The translations under genes were made by a program, and so were the position numbers. The notes under the pieces were generated by a model that was not told where the DNA came from, did no database searches, and saw only the letters and a list, made by a program, of their open reading frames with translations. A DNA stretch of 46,680 nucleotides from a virus, in the IMG/VR virus record IMGVR_UViG_3300027706_000003, positions 1 through 46,680 of that record. One strand, written 5' to 3'. Shown here in pieces: positions 15,466-24,639 of the stretch; positions within the stretch are counted from its first letter, which is position 1; every line of letters begins with the position of its first letter.

Positions 15466-15657
15466 ATGACAGAACCGTCGTCCGCCGATTCCGTCGTTGC
15501 CCTGGCCGCCCTGATCCGGCGCGGCCAGCTCCGCCTCGTCGATGTCCCAGAGGCAAAGCGTCCGCTCGTCGCGGCCGTGTGCCAGCGGCTCACGGACGCG
15601 CAGTTGGCGATTCTGCATCGCCCGTCTCGGCATCCACGATGGAAGGCCGTCCGGTGA
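15466..15657 (+). CDS. Hypothetical small protein
   Basis: 63 residues with AAGGAG five bases before the ATG. Largely helical (SSADSVVALAALIRRGQLRLVDVPEAKRP, reading as two helices). No family recognised. Followed by dispersed repeat copy 3. Confidence 0.55.
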   Translation: MTEPSSADSVVALAALIRRGQLRLVDVPEAKRPLVAAVCQRLTDAQLAILHRPSRHPRWKAVR

Positions 15658-15709
15658 CCTCTCGACCTCGCCGCCCGCTCCGAAGGTCCCACGCGGCCCC
15701 ACAGCGCGG

Positions 15710-15750
15710 CCCCTTCCAGCCTTCCCCTCATTCGGATGGAGAGTTCCCGG
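15710..15750 (+). repeat. Dispersed repeat, copy 3
   Basis: CTTCCAGCC, then CTCATTCGGATGGAGAG and TTCCCGGGGG. Upstream it also shares GGTCCCACGCGGCC with copy 4, so at least these two elements are longer than the 42-base core. It fills the gap between the small gene at 15466 and the connector gene at 15771. Confidence 0.8.
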
Positions 15751-15770
15751 GGGCGAAGACGGAGACCTAA

Positions 15771-16796
15771 ATGCTAACCGTCGACGATGTGGCGCGCTCT
15801 GCGCTGAATGCGGTGGGCTCCAATGCGGGCTTGCTGCAAGCGATTCGCTGGGTCAGCGATCGGTATCGGCAGCTCGGCAATCGGGGGAAGCTGCGTGCGC
15901 TGCGGCGCATTGATCAGCTTGTGATCCCCGCCGCGATCACGGACGGCACGGCCACCTTCACCCGCGGATCGAACCTGGTGACCGGAGACGACACCGCCTC
16001 GTCGGCATGGATTACCGGCACCTCCACCGCCAATGCAGACGATGCACCACCCCTCAACACGCCAGCGCCGCAGCATAGTGTGGTGGGCCGATGGATTCGC
16101 TACAAGCGTGTCTGGTACAAGATTGTGGACCTCTCCGTCACCGCCTCCGGCGGTGCCACGCTCCGTCTCAGCACGCCCGTCGCGGAAGATTCCGCATCGG
16201 GCGCCGCGTACAAGATTGTCCAACGGCACACGCGACTGCCGAAGAATACGCGCTTCGTGGGCGGTTTCGTCCAGCAACGGTTGTGGCGCCCCCTGACCCA
16301 GCTCAGCATTGCGGAACTCGATTTGACGTATCCCGAGCGGTTGTTCGTAGCGGGGACAGGTCCGGAAGTGTGGGCCGTGATCGGCGACGACGACGAAGGC
16401 TATCGCACGGTGGAGTTCTACCCGTATCCAACGAAAAACGAGGCAATCCTGTTCACATACTACGAAAAGGCGCCCGAACTGCTTCCTGGCATGCCGTTAC
16501 CGACCGATCTCGACGCGGAAGCGCTTAAAATGGGCGCGCTGATCGACATTTACCGGTTTGAGATGGCGCAGGCGCTTCGCGCCGGCAACGTCGAAGCGGC
16601 CGCGGTATGGCGGAACGAGGCGCGTGCGCAGGAAACCACGTGGAACGCTCGCATGGAAGAGCTGTTCCGCACGGATCGTATGGATGACGAGATCAAGATC
16701 ATCTTGCACACGCAGGGGCCGCCCACCTTCGGCGACTTCACGTTCATCCGCACCGCGCGGCAAGACGCCATCTCACGGCTCGGGAACTTCCCCTGA
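15771..16796 (+). CDS. Putative head-to-tail connector protein
   Basis: 341 residues. The N-terminal helix pair (LLQAIRWVSDRYRQLGNRGK), the strands FTRGSNLVTGDD, and YPYPTKNEAILFTYYEKAPEL followed by a helical LDAEALKMGALIDIYRFEMAQ are the pattern of podovirus adaptor/tail-tube-A proteins that sit below the portal. Ribosome site GGAG at 15761. The stop overlaps the next ATG. Confidence 0.6.
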   Translation: MLTVDDVARSALNAVGSNAGLLQAIRWVSDRYRQLGNRGKLRALRRIDQLVIPAAITDGTATFTRGSNLVTGDDTASSAWITGTSTANADDAPPLNTPAPQHSVVGRWIRYKRVWYKIVDLSVTASGGATLRLSTPVAEDSASGAAYKIVQRHTRLPKNTRFVGGFVQQRLWRPLTQLSIAELDLTYPERLFVAGTGPEVWAVIGDDDEGYRTVEFYPYPTKNEAILFTYYEKAPELLPGMPLPTDLDAEALKMGALIDIYRFEMAQALRAGNVEAAAVWRNEARAQETTWNARMEELFRTDRMDDEIKIILHTQGPPTFGDFTFIRTARQDAISRLGNFP

Positions 16797-17446
16797 TGGC
16801 GCGCCTTGCTCCCAGCGGTTTTCTCGACGCCAACGCACCCGCGACCGCTACGACCACGACACCGGTGTCCACGCCAGCGCAGGCCGCCGAACGCCTCGAG
16901 CCCGGCGCGACCGGTTCAACGACGCCACTCATCGATCCCGTGTCGCTTGCGGCCGGCGTCCTCGCCAACGTGTTCCGGGGCGGGCTTCTCGGGGCGGCGA
17001 CACGGGCCGTTACAGCGGAAGCCCCCGCGGCGGCTGCGGAAGCGCCCGCCGCGCCGCAAGCCGCGATGCAGGCCATTCGCAAGGTGGTCCTTGGCGATCC
17101 CGTCAAAGTGGAAGCGCATGGGGGCGGTGACGCCTTCTTCCACCCCATCCTGGACCAGGATGGGCGCGCCATTGCTGGCATGACGGTTTCGTTTCCCCAG
17201 CCGGACCGCGCGCTCGTGCGTGGCCTCTATCCCATGCCAGGGACTGGCGTCGGCCCGACCACGCTCGGACCGTCCCATGTTCGGTCGTTGCTGCGCCAGT
17301 TCAAGGACACCTATCCCGAGGTCAAAATGCTTGGTGGGACGCGAGTCACCGGCGTGTCGACGGGGATGCCACGGTTTACGACCGTCAGCCTGGGATCGTT
17401 GGCCGCCGCGCTCGGGCTTGGTACGCCGTCGCAGGAGTCCCAGTAG
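16796..17446 (+). CDS. Hypothetical virion-module protein
   Basis: 216 residues: low-complexity Ala/Thr/Pro N-terminus, a hydrophobic Gly/Ala stretch (VFRGGLLGAATRAV), Ala/Pro linker, and a folded C-terminal half (KVEAHGGGDAFFHPILDQDGR; FPQPDRALVRGLYPMPGTG). The folded half vaguely recalls acetyltransferase-like phage proteins, but I do not assign a function. Confidence 0.5.
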   Translation: MARLAPSGFLDANAPATATTTTPVSTPAQAAERLEPGATGSTTPLIDPVSLAAGVLANVFRGGLLGAATRAVTAEAPAAAAEAPAAPQAAMQAIRKVVLGDPVKVEAHGGGDAFFHPILDQDGRAIAGMTVSFPQPDRALVRGLYPMPGTGVGPTTLGPSHVRSLLRQFKDTYPEVKMLGGTRVTGVSTGMPRFTTVSLGSLAAALGLGTPSQESQ

Positions 17447-18091
17447 ATGGGAACCTTTACGGGATCAGACCTGATCAATCGACTTTCGGCTCGACTCCGT
17501 GACACCAGCAACACTGGCTACCCACGGGCAACGATCCTAAACGTCATCAATAGGGTGCAGGACTGCGTCAACGTACGACTTGGGCTCGTGCATAACACGG
17601 CCACTTTTTCCACCAGCAACACGGCGCTCTACAGTACGAGTGCTATTGCCAGCGACTACGCCTACCCAGTACAGGTGTTCGACGGCAACAACATTGAACT
17701 CGATCTCATTCCGTTCGATCGGTTGGTGCAGCAGGACGAGCACTGGCTACGGCGCTTCGGGGCTCGACCGGTCGTGGCGGCCCCTGTTGGGCGCGAATTG
17801 CTCGTCATCAGCCCGATTCCCACCGTTCCGATGACGATGACCGTACGATACGTAAAGCATCCCACCACCCTCGTGGATGGCGCAGGGGCGTGGGATTTGC
17901 CCGACGAGCACGTCGGACTCGTGCTCGATCTGTGCGAGGCCGTGCTCTTGCTCATGCCACGCGATTTCCAGGCGCTGCAAGCCGCGGTCCAGCGCGCGGC
18001 GCCCGCGTTGCAGCTCGAAGACGTCGCCCAAATTGTCCGTCGGGCAACGCCGGGCGACGCGCTCAAAGCCCCGCCAATGCCAGAGCCATAA
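17447..18091 (+). CDS. Putative adaptor/connector protein
   Basis: 214 residues. N-terminal LINRLSARLRDTSNTGYPRATILNVINRVQDCVN is the start pattern of many phage head-tail adaptors, followed by strands (LDLIPFDRLVQQD; ELLVISPIP; MTVRYVKHP) and a C-terminal helix HVGLVLDLCEAVLLLM. One of three adaptor-like genes in this module, beginning directly after the preceding stop. Confidence 0.6.
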   Translation: MGTFTGSDLINRLSARLRDTSNTGYPRATILNVINRVQDCVNVRLGLVHNTATFSTSNTALYSTSAIASDYAYPVQVFDGNNIELDLIPFDRLVQQDEHWLRRFGARPVVAAPVGRELLVISPIPTVPMTMTVRYVKHPTTLVDGAGAWDLPDEHVGLVLDLCEAVLLLMPRDFQALQAAVQRAAPALQLEDVAQIVRRATPGDALKAPPMPEP

Positions 18092-18094
18092 CCC

Positions 18095-18739
18095 ATGCCC
18101 TCGTCCACCATTACAACCTTGGTGCAGCAGCTTGATGTAATTCCGGTGGATTCCACTGCCCAGGGGAATTTTCAGGACGAAATCATCTACGAGCTTGCGC
18201 GCGGTCGATTTCCGCGGGTGGTACCGCCGCAGACGGGCGCCGTCTTTTTGGCCGTGACGGCAAGTACGGAACGCTACACCGTGGCAACGGCATCGCCGAA
18301 CTTTCATCGGACGCCGATTGCGATCTGCTACGACACTCGGCAGCTCGCCCAAATCCGCAAGGAGGAGGCGTGGGAATACCTGGAAGCGTGGCGGCGCTCG
18401 CCACGGTCGACGGTGGTCGGGTTCACGATGGACCCCGAAGACCGGGTGTCGTTTTCCGTGGTACCGCCGCCCCGGCGTGACGGCGACGCGATTGGCTCGA
18501 ACACGCCCACCAGCATCACCACCTGGCCGAGTGGAAACCTAACCGTCATTGCTACGCGATCCGATACGACGTTCCCAGGAAGCACGTACAGCGATTATCA
18601 GCTGCCCATTGCGCTCGAAACGCTCGCGCGCGAATTCGCCCGCGATAGCGATCACCAGGACACCACATTTGCGCAGGTGTGTCGTCAACTGGCACAATTC
18701 TTTTTCGCCATGACCACACCGTTGGCACAGCCGACCTGA
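18095..18739 (+). CDS. Putative adaptor-like virion protein
   Basis: 214 residues. The flow resembles the preceding adaptor: an N-terminal helical region, beta strands (AVFLAVTASTERYTVATAS), a helical segment (QIRKEEAWEYLEAW), and a C-terminal helix (LPIALETLAREFARDS). It may be a distant paralogue or a partner in the neck ring. Confidence 0.5.
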   Translation: MPSSTITTLVQQLDVIPVDSTAQGNFQDEIIYELARGRFPRVVPPQTGAVFLAVTASTERYTVATASPNFHRTPIAICYDTRQLAQIRKEEAWEYLEAWRRSPRSTVVGFTMDPEDRVSFSVVPPPRRDGDAIGSNTPTSITTWPSGNLTVIATRSDTTFPGSTYSDYQLPIALETLAREFARDSDHQDTTFAQVCRQLAQFFFAMTTPLAQPT

Positions 18740-18740
18740 C

Positions 18741-20384
18741 ATGGTACGTCACGCCTTCCGCGTTATTGCGCCTCGCGATGCCTCGTCGCCGCAAGCGCTT
18801 GCGTATCTGGTGGGCGAAATTAACCGGCAGCTTGGCCTCGTCGCGCACGCTCTCAACAAGCTCGAAACTCAAGGCGTCGCTGGTGGGGACGGTGGCGGTG
18901 GCGGTGCAGCGGCGCCGGCAGACGAAAACCTTGCCACGGGTTTGGGGGCGAGCGAGGAAAACCCCGACCCGACGGGCGAAACAACGAAGGGGAAGCACTA
19001 CCGCAAGCAGAAGCATCCCAAACACCATGGCCACCATCATCGGCAGGGTGGTGACCAGCCACACCACGGCCACCACCCTGGGCGCCACGCCACGGCTGCC
19101 CACCATCACCATCTTGCGCATCAAGCACACCGAACCAAGCATGGTGGGGTCCATTCACGGCCAGCCTCCGCAACGAGCGTACGGCGAGATCGCGTTGATT
19201 CGGCGGTTACGTCGGGACTCGCAAACACAAAACCGCAAGCGCCCCCGCCAAACATTGCGGACACGAGCAGCCTTGGCACCACGAACGGGATTGCCGCGCC
19301 GCTCCAGTACGCCCTCGCGGACCACACCCACGGCGGCGTCACGTCGAGCGGGAACGTTACTGTTACAGGAACGTGGACATTCGCGCCGTCTTCCGGTCCT
19401 CCGTTTCTCGTTGGAGCGAACAACCGCACCCTCGTGGACCACCTCCTCGCGAACACAACGATGCGCGTGCTCTTTGCCCCTCGGTCGCCCCAACGCGCAA
19501 GCCAGACAAGCCTTCAGCCCACCGGCGGTGGGGGGACGCCGACGGGTCCGGCGGGGGGCGGGCTCTTCGGAACGTATCCGAACCCCGGGGTGCGGATCAC
19601 CGAGCGCATCCTCGTCGCCCCCAGGTCGCCCCAGGTGGTGAGTCGCACGAGCCTCCTCCCGGTGTCGGCGCCCCCGACGGGTCCCGCGGGGGGCGATCTT
19701 ACGGGAACGTACCCGAACCCCACGCTCGTCGCGTCCGGGGTAACCGCGGGGACGTATGGGAGTGCGACGCAGGTCCCACAACTGACAGTGGATGCCAAAG
19801 GCCGCGCGACGACCGTCACCAACGTGACGATCAGTGGTGTCTCGCCTGGGGGAGCGGCCGGTGGCGGGTTGTTCGGAACGTATCCGAACCCGAGCGTGAG
19901 AACGACGGAGCGCGTGCTGTTTGCCCCACGCTCCCCACAACTCATCAGCCGAACCAGTCTGTATCCCGTCTCGGCAACGCCAACGGGACCGGCTGGTGGG
20001 GATCTTGCTGGCACGTATCCGAATCCAACACTCGTCACGACGGGAGTGACTGCCGGTACGTACGGAAGCGCGACGCAGGTCCCGCAGCTCACCGTGGATG
20101 CCAAGGGCCGCACAACCGCGGTCACGAACGTCACGATTAGCGGCGTCGCACCCGGCGGCGCGGCGGGGGGTGACCTGACAGGAACCTATCCGAATCCACG
20201 CGTGCGCGTGACGGAGCGGATTCTTGTTGCCCCGCGATCACCACAACTAGCGAGCCGAACGAGTCTGATCGCGACGGGGGGCTCGGGCTCGCCAACCGGT
20301 CCCGCTGGGGGCGACCTCACGGGGACATATCCGAATCCGAGCGTGAAGACGTTTCGTCACGCGCTCTTGCTGGGAGGGATGTAA
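18741..20384 (+). CDS. Tail fibre-like protein with His-rich segment and GTYPNP repeats
   Basis: 547 residues in three parts. The N-terminal helix (SPQALAYLVGEINRQLGLVA) may anchor it to the tail. Residues about 85-138 carry some 20 histidines in HH and HHHH clusters. The rest contains six copies of a G-[PA]-AGG-[GD]-L-x-GTYPNP unit and four of APRSPQ-x-x-S-[RQ]-TSL, forming two long tandem units. Such repeats are typical of extended, trimeric fibre shafts. Receptor binding or a metal-bound shaft are plausible; neither is shown. Confidence 0.65.
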   Translation: MVRHAFRVIAPRDASSPQALAYLVGEINRQLGLVAHALNKLETQGVAGGDGGGGGAAAPADENLATGLGASEENPDPTGETTKGKHYRKQKHPKHHGHHHRQGGDQPHHGHHPGRHATAAHHHHLAHQAHRTKHGGVHSRPASATSVRRDRVDSAVTSGLANTKPQAPPPNIADTSSLGTTNGIAAPLQYALADHTHGGVTSSGNVTVTGTWTFAPSSGPPFLVGANNRTLVDHLLANTTMRVLFAPRSPQRASQTSLQPTGGGGTPTGPAGGGLFGTYPNPGVRITERILVAPRSPQVVSRTSLLPVSAPPTGPAGGDLTGTYPNPTLVASGVTAGTYGSATQVPQLTVDAKGRATTVTNVTISGVSPGGAAGGGLFGTYPNPSVRTTERVLFAPRSPQLISRTSLYPVSATPTGPAGGDLAGTYPNPTLVTTGVTAGTYGSATQVPQLTVDAKGRTTAVTNVTISGVAPGGAAGGDLTGTYPNPRVRVTERILVAPRSPQLASRTSLIATGGSGSPTGPAGGDLTGTYPNPSVKTFRHALLLGGM

Positions 20385-20387
20385 TCG

Positions 20388-20717
20388 ATGGCTGAGACCT
20401 ACAAGACCCTTGGGCAGGCGAAGCCCACGGCGGCCACGCTGACGGCGCTCTACACCGTGCCGGCCGCGACACAGACGATTGTCGCCGTGGTGACGGCCGC
20501 GAATCAGTCGTCTACGGCGGACACGATCCGGATCAGTGTGGCACCGGGCGGGGCTGCGGACGCTGCGTCGCAGTACCTCGTGTACGGGGCGACGGTAAAC
20601 GGGAACGACTCGCTCATCATCAACCCGGGCTACGGCATGCAGGCGACGGACGTGCTGCGCGTGTATTCGACCAACGGCACGACCTCGTTCTGCGCAAGTG
20701 GGGTGGAGATCACCTGA
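20388..20717 (+). CDS. Small beta-rich virion protein
   Basis: 109 residues. The pattern AATQTIVAVVTAANQSSTAD, IRISVAPGGAAD and SLIINPGYGMQATDVLRVYST is that of small beta-sandwich head or tail appendage proteins often next to fibre genes. Its stop overlaps the next ATG. Confidence 0.6.
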   Translation: MAETYKTLGQAKPTAATLTALYTVPAATQTIVAVVTAANQSSTADTIRISVAPGGAADAASQYLVYGATVNGNDSLIINPGYGMQATDVLRVYSTNGTTSFCASGVEIT

Positions 20718-21358
20718 TGAGCGTTGGCCGGGCGCAGACGCCGCTCATTACGCCGCGCTGGGCGCTCAGCGTCGATACGACGCCGCGCAACATTCGTGGC
20801 GTCTACCAAATCCCTTTTCTCTCCGTCCTGACAACCGGACAGACGGGAGGAGCCGCGGGGAGCTATGTTTACGCGCTCCAGACACCGCATACCGGCGGAG
20901 CGGGGTGCTGGATTATCCCCGCCATCTGGGTCAGTCTCACCATGACTGCCGCTCCCTCGTCAGCGTTTACCTATCAATTCAGCCTCGACAAATACACGAA
21001 CTTTACGACCGATACGACGGGAGGAAACGGGACATGGATTCCATGGCTCCAGGTGGGCAATCCTTCGTCAACGCTCCAGATTTCTACGCTAGCGACAAGC
21101 GGCTCAACGGCGATTACGAAAGGCACGAGTACGTTGGTCGGCGTCATGAACTTCATCGCTGGGGAAGCGGTCACTAGTCTCTCCGCCGGCGACGTCATCT
21201 TCAACGACTACGTCTTCGGCCCCGCAACGGGATCAATGCCACCCATCGTGCTCGGGAACGCGGAAGGCATCCTGATCACGAACAACAACGGGATTCTCAA
21301 TAACGCATCGTTTGTCCTTTCGGGGGGCCTTGTTCTCATCGAGGCGTCGCAATGGTAA
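20717..21358 (+). CDS. Hypothetical beta-rich virion protein
   Basis: 213 residues, Thr/Ser/Gly-rich with strong strand pattern (FTYQFSLDKYTNFTTD, STLVGVMNFIAGEAV). Probably a tail appendage or fibre-associated protein by composition and place. It overlaps the next gene by seven bases. Confidence 0.55.
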   Translation: MSVGRAQTPLITPRWALSVDTTPRNIRGVYQIPFLSVLTTGQTGGAAGSYVYALQTPHTGGAGCWIIPAIWVSLTMTAAPSSAFTYQFSLDKYTNFTTDTTGGNGTWIPWLQVGNPSSTLQISTLATSGSTAITKGTSTLVGVMNFIAGEAVTSLSAGDVIFNDYVFGPATGSMPPIVLGNAEGILITNNNGILNNASFVLSGGLVLIEASQW

Positions 21359-21735
21359 CTCCGGTGCTCCCCAACACGGGATGGGTGTTTCTCGGTCCCG
21401 GCGCACGCGGGTGGCACACGCCGGGCTGGCGGTGGCACGATCGCCCCAACGTGACGTTCGATGCCTGGCTAAGCCCGACGCGGTTCTACGGCGTGTTTCG
21501 GGACCCCGACGATCCGGCGCACGAAGAGCACGTGGGCGGCACGTGGCGGCGGTGCGACGACGGAACCATCGTCTGCGATGGTGGCCGTCGCCACGGTACG
21601 ATTACGTTGGCCTATGACCCCACGGCCACCGGCTGGCGCGTCATTGGGGCGCGTGGCCGGGCAGCACGGATCGATTGGTCGCGCTTCACCATCCCAGCCA
21701 CCATCCTCGACGCGGCAGGGCAATGGGTGAGGTAA
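21352..21735 (+). CDS. Hypothetical Trp-rich protein
   Basis: 127 residues with an unusual number of Trp/Arg and turns (WHTPGWRWHDRPNVTFDAW), ending in a short helix. No family recognised. Positioned between appendage genes and the tail nozzle. Confidence 0.55.
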   Translation: MVTPVLPNTGWVFLGPGARGWHTPGWRWHDRPNVTFDAWLSPTRFYGVFRDPDDPAHEEHVGGTWRRCDDGTIVCDGGRRHGTITLAYDPTATGWRVIGARGRAARIDWSRFTIPATILDAAGQWVR

Positions 21736-21739
21736 TCTG

Positions 21740-24538
21740 ATGCCGCGGTTCAAGTTCATGGGCGCCCCGCGCGGTCTCTATCTCCCTACCGCGCTTGAGA
21801 GCGCGCCGGAGGGAAGCGCTGCCGAGTTGCGCAATGCGGCCTACTTGGGCAGTGGCGTCCTCCGGCAAGCGCCACCGTCGCTGCTTATTGCGTCTCCCGG
21901 CGCCCTCCGCTCCGGAACACGGTTCAATGGACGGTTCGTCGTGGACGGCTTTGTGGTAAGCCTGAGCGCCATGCAGATTCGGCGCGAGACGGCGCCGGGC
22001 AGCGGGTCGTTTGCGGCGCTCACCCTACCGGCAGGAACGCAGCTCGCCGACAGCCCAAACCCGCTCCAGTACGTCACGGCGCCCCCTACACCAGACAAGG
22101 ACGAACACCTCTTCATCCTGGATACCTCCAACAGCATTTTCGGGAACGCCGCGGTGGGGATGTGGAAACTCTCCGACGGGGGCACGCTCAGTCGATGGGG
22201 ACTGCTTCCCCCGCCAGCCACCGTGTTCCAAGGCGCGGCCGCTACGGCCACCAAGGGTACGCAGCAAGCGGTCTACGTGTTCCCGGGAAACACGCAGGAC
22301 CCTTTCGACGATGCCAGCGCAATCGGGACGACGGCCAGCGGCGAAGGGGCCGCGCTTTCGAACTGGACGCTCACCTCTGGCGATGATGACACGCTCACCA
22401 CCAATTCGTTTATCCAGGTCTCTGGCGTCGTCGCGCCGGGCAGCGGGAAAGCCCTCAAAATCCGGTGCGAACAGGGCAAAGTAGCACAAGCGACTCGCGT
22501 GTTTGCCACGCCGGTCGATTTAACGACCTTCGGCGGCGGTGTGTTGTCATCGGACGCCGATTTCATTCAGTTCTGGGTTCGCGTTCGCCGCGTGAAGAAC
22601 ATCCATTCGCTGGAGATCCAGTTCGACACGACGGACGGCACCTTCACCAACAACGTACTCAGCCGCGAAATCACGTTCAAGCTGGTGCGCAACCAGTTCA
22701 AGCGCAAGCTCATCGGCCTTGGCGACCTCGTTCCGCCACAGCATGTCCACGACTACCTTCGACAGCACCCCAATGCGCTCGACTACAGCTTCGCCCAGCA
22801 GCAGGGGCAGCAGGAGATTCCGATTGCCAAGAACGCCTGGGCGCGGGTGACGCTTCCGAAGAATTCGTTCAATCCCTCGACAGGCATTCCCTGGTCCTCG
22901 ATCAAAGCCGTCCGCATTTCGGTACATACGACCACCGAGGGCGCTGGAGCGGTGTTCGTGGACGAGCTCAAGCTCGTTGGAGGCGCCGGTGTTCACGGCG
23001 ACTACCACTACACCATCACGTATTCCAGCGAGGATGGGACGCCAGCATCGCCCGGCTCTCGCTCCAATCCACCCATCGACGATCGTAACGGCTCCGTGAC
23101 TGGCCAACCCAATTCTGTTGTGCAGCTCACCGTTGGCGCCGTCGAACGTCAACCCGTGGTGCTCTCGTTCCCGAACGGGCTCACCTTCGACCCCCAAGTG
23201 CGCCGAATCGAGATTTGGCGCACGGTGGGCAACGGTGCCGCGTTCTTCCGTTGCGGGTACATTACCGTACCCCCCAATTCAGGATCGCTGCCCGCTGGCT
23301 ATACGTTCACGGATTCCGCGGCCGATTACTACGGACTCAACGACAAGGCCACCCAAACCACCACCACACCGGTGCCTGGCTACACCAACACAAACTTTGC
23401 CGTACTCGATCCCAGCGAAGAGCTTCCTCTCGACAACATCCCGGCCAGCGGTCAAGGGTTCGCCTTCCAGCGCGTTGCGGATCGCATCCATGTCGGGCGG
23501 ATGTGGTGGGGGCGCAATATTGCCACGCTCGCGGACGACAACACCATGCAGGGATCGCTAGGGAACCAGGGCACGGTGGCGTACAGCCCGGTGGGGCGCT
23601 TCGAGTCCGTGCAGGGCGCGATTCAGGTCACGAGTGGCGTGTCGGACCCCGTCCAAGCGCTCGCGGTGTGGAATGACCGGCTTTTCGTGTTTACGCAGCT
23701 CGGGTTGTTCGAGATTGTCGGCGCGGACGAACCTTTCATTGTGCAACGATTGGAAGGCGTTCCCGGGACGCAGTATCCGTTCACGGTAGCCTCCGGGACC
23801 GATGGCCTGTACTGGCTCGGTCCCGATGGCGTGTACCGGTTCAACGGACAATTCGCGGAAGTGATCTCCGATCCCGCCCTGTCCCAAATTTTCCGCTACC
23901 AAACGGTTCCCTCCCTAGCGCCTCCTGGAACGCCAGTAACACCGTTCGCGCTTCTCATACCTTTTAGCCCGTATGCGCGCGGCGTATTCGCCCGCAACAC
24001 GTACTATCTGAGCGGTGTTGCGAACGGTTTCATCCTCGCCTACGACGCCACCGTACAGGCGTGGCGCTACCTCGACGGCAACTATTCCCTGGATCATACC
24101 AACGGAGCGCTCTTCCTCGACACACAAAGCGTGACCGTTTTCGTACAAGGAACCAGTAGTAGCATTTACGAACTCGAACCCCGTTCGTTTCCTACCTCCG
24201 GTACATCGTTTTTTTCGGTAACGGCGCTCCCATATTTCTACGCCGGACCAGGAAAACAGGCCGTTCTACGGCGTGTACTCATTGACTGGGAAATCGGTCC
24301 CAACGGGACCTCGACTTCCGTAACGGGTCCCTTGAATGTGTACACCGACACGTCGAGCGTTGGTTTGAACTTCTCCACCGCCCAATCTAGTGGAACGCGA
24401 ATCACGACCGATGTTGCAACACTCGTCCCGGGCCGCACGTTCGGTGTACGCCTCAATTTTTCCGGCCGCGACATTCGCATCCATTCCATCGAGGCAGATT
24501 TTTACGTGCCCGGACAGGCCGACGTGGACGCGGCGTAG
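21740..24538 (+). CDS. Putative tail nozzle/hub protein
   Basis: 932 residues, the largest protein of the window and beta-rich throughout. The second half (GRFESVQGAIQVTSGVSDP, NDRLFVFTQLGLFEIVGADEPF, GTDGLYWLGPDGVYRFNGQF) has the blade-like repeats of podovirus nozzle proteins such as T7 gp12 and P22 gp10; the middle (FIQFWVRVRRVKNIHSLEIQF) is a jelly-roll-like insert. It would close the tail and release DNA on infection. Last gene of the rightward unit. Confidence 0.6.
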   Translation: MPRFKFMGAPRGLYLPTALESAPEGSAAELRNAAYLGSGVLRQAPPSLLIASPGALRSGTRFNGRFVVDGFVVSLSAMQIRRETAPGSGSFAALTLPAGTQLADSPNPLQYVTAPPTPDKDEHLFILDTSNSIFGNAAVGMWKLSDGGTLSRWGLLPPPATVFQGAAATATKGTQQAVYVFPGNTQDPFDDASAIGTTASGEGAALSNWTLTSGDDDTLTTNSFIQVSGVVAPGSGKALKIRCEQGKVAQATRVFATPVDLTTFGGGVLSSDADFIQFWVRVRRVKNIHSLEIQFDTTDGTFTNNVLSREITFKLVRNQFKRKLIGLGDLVPPQHVHDYLRQHPNALDYSFAQQQGQQEIPIAKNAWARVTLPKNSFNPSTGIPWSSIKAVRISVHTTTEGAGAVFVDELKLVGGAGVHGDYHYTITYSSEDGTPASPGSRSNPPIDDRNGSVTGQPNSVVQLTVGAVERQPVVLSFPNGLTFDPQVRRIEIWRTVGNGAAFFRCGYITVPPNSGSLPAGYTFTDSAADYYGLNDKATQTTTTPVPGYTNTNFAVLDPSEELPLDNIPASGQGFAFQRVADRIHVGRMWWGRNIATLADDNTMQGSLGNQGTVAYSPVGRFESVQGAIQVTSGVSDPVQALAVWNDRLFVFTQLGLFEIVGADEPFIVQRLEGVPGTQYPFTVASGTDGLYWLGPDGVYRFNGQFAEVISDPALSQIFRYQTVPSLAPPGTPVTPFALLIPFSPYARGVFARNTYYLSGVANGFILAYDATVQAWRYLDGNYSLDHTNGALFLDTQSVTVFVQGTSSSIYELEPRSFPTSGTSFFSVTALPYFYAGPGKQAVLRRVLIDWEIGPNGTSTSVTGPLNVYTDTSSVGLNFSTAQSSGTRITTDVATLVPGRTFGVRLNFSGRDIRIHSIEADFYVPGQADVDAA

Positions 24539-24539
24539 C

Positions 24540-24582
24540 GGGAGCGGCCCCATCCGGATGAGGAGAAGGCTGGAAGGGGCCA
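24540..24582 (-). repeat. Dispersed repeat, copy 4, at the convergent junction
   Basis: Contains CATCCGGATG (24551-24560) followed by AGGAGAAGGCTGGAAGGGG. GGCCCC and GGGGCC at its two ends can pair, so it may fold as a hairpin. It lies between the stops of the two converging units and could act as, or replace, a bidirectional terminator. Confidence 0.75.
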
Positions 24583-24639
24583 GGACGCGAGGCCGCGTGG
24601 GACCGCTGGGGCGTCGAACGGCGCTGTGAGGCCGCGAGG

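Noticed and set aside
18741-20384. Diversity-generating retroelement acting on the fibre
   Set aside because: No reverse transcriptase or template repeat was found; the repeats are ordinary tandem protein repeats.
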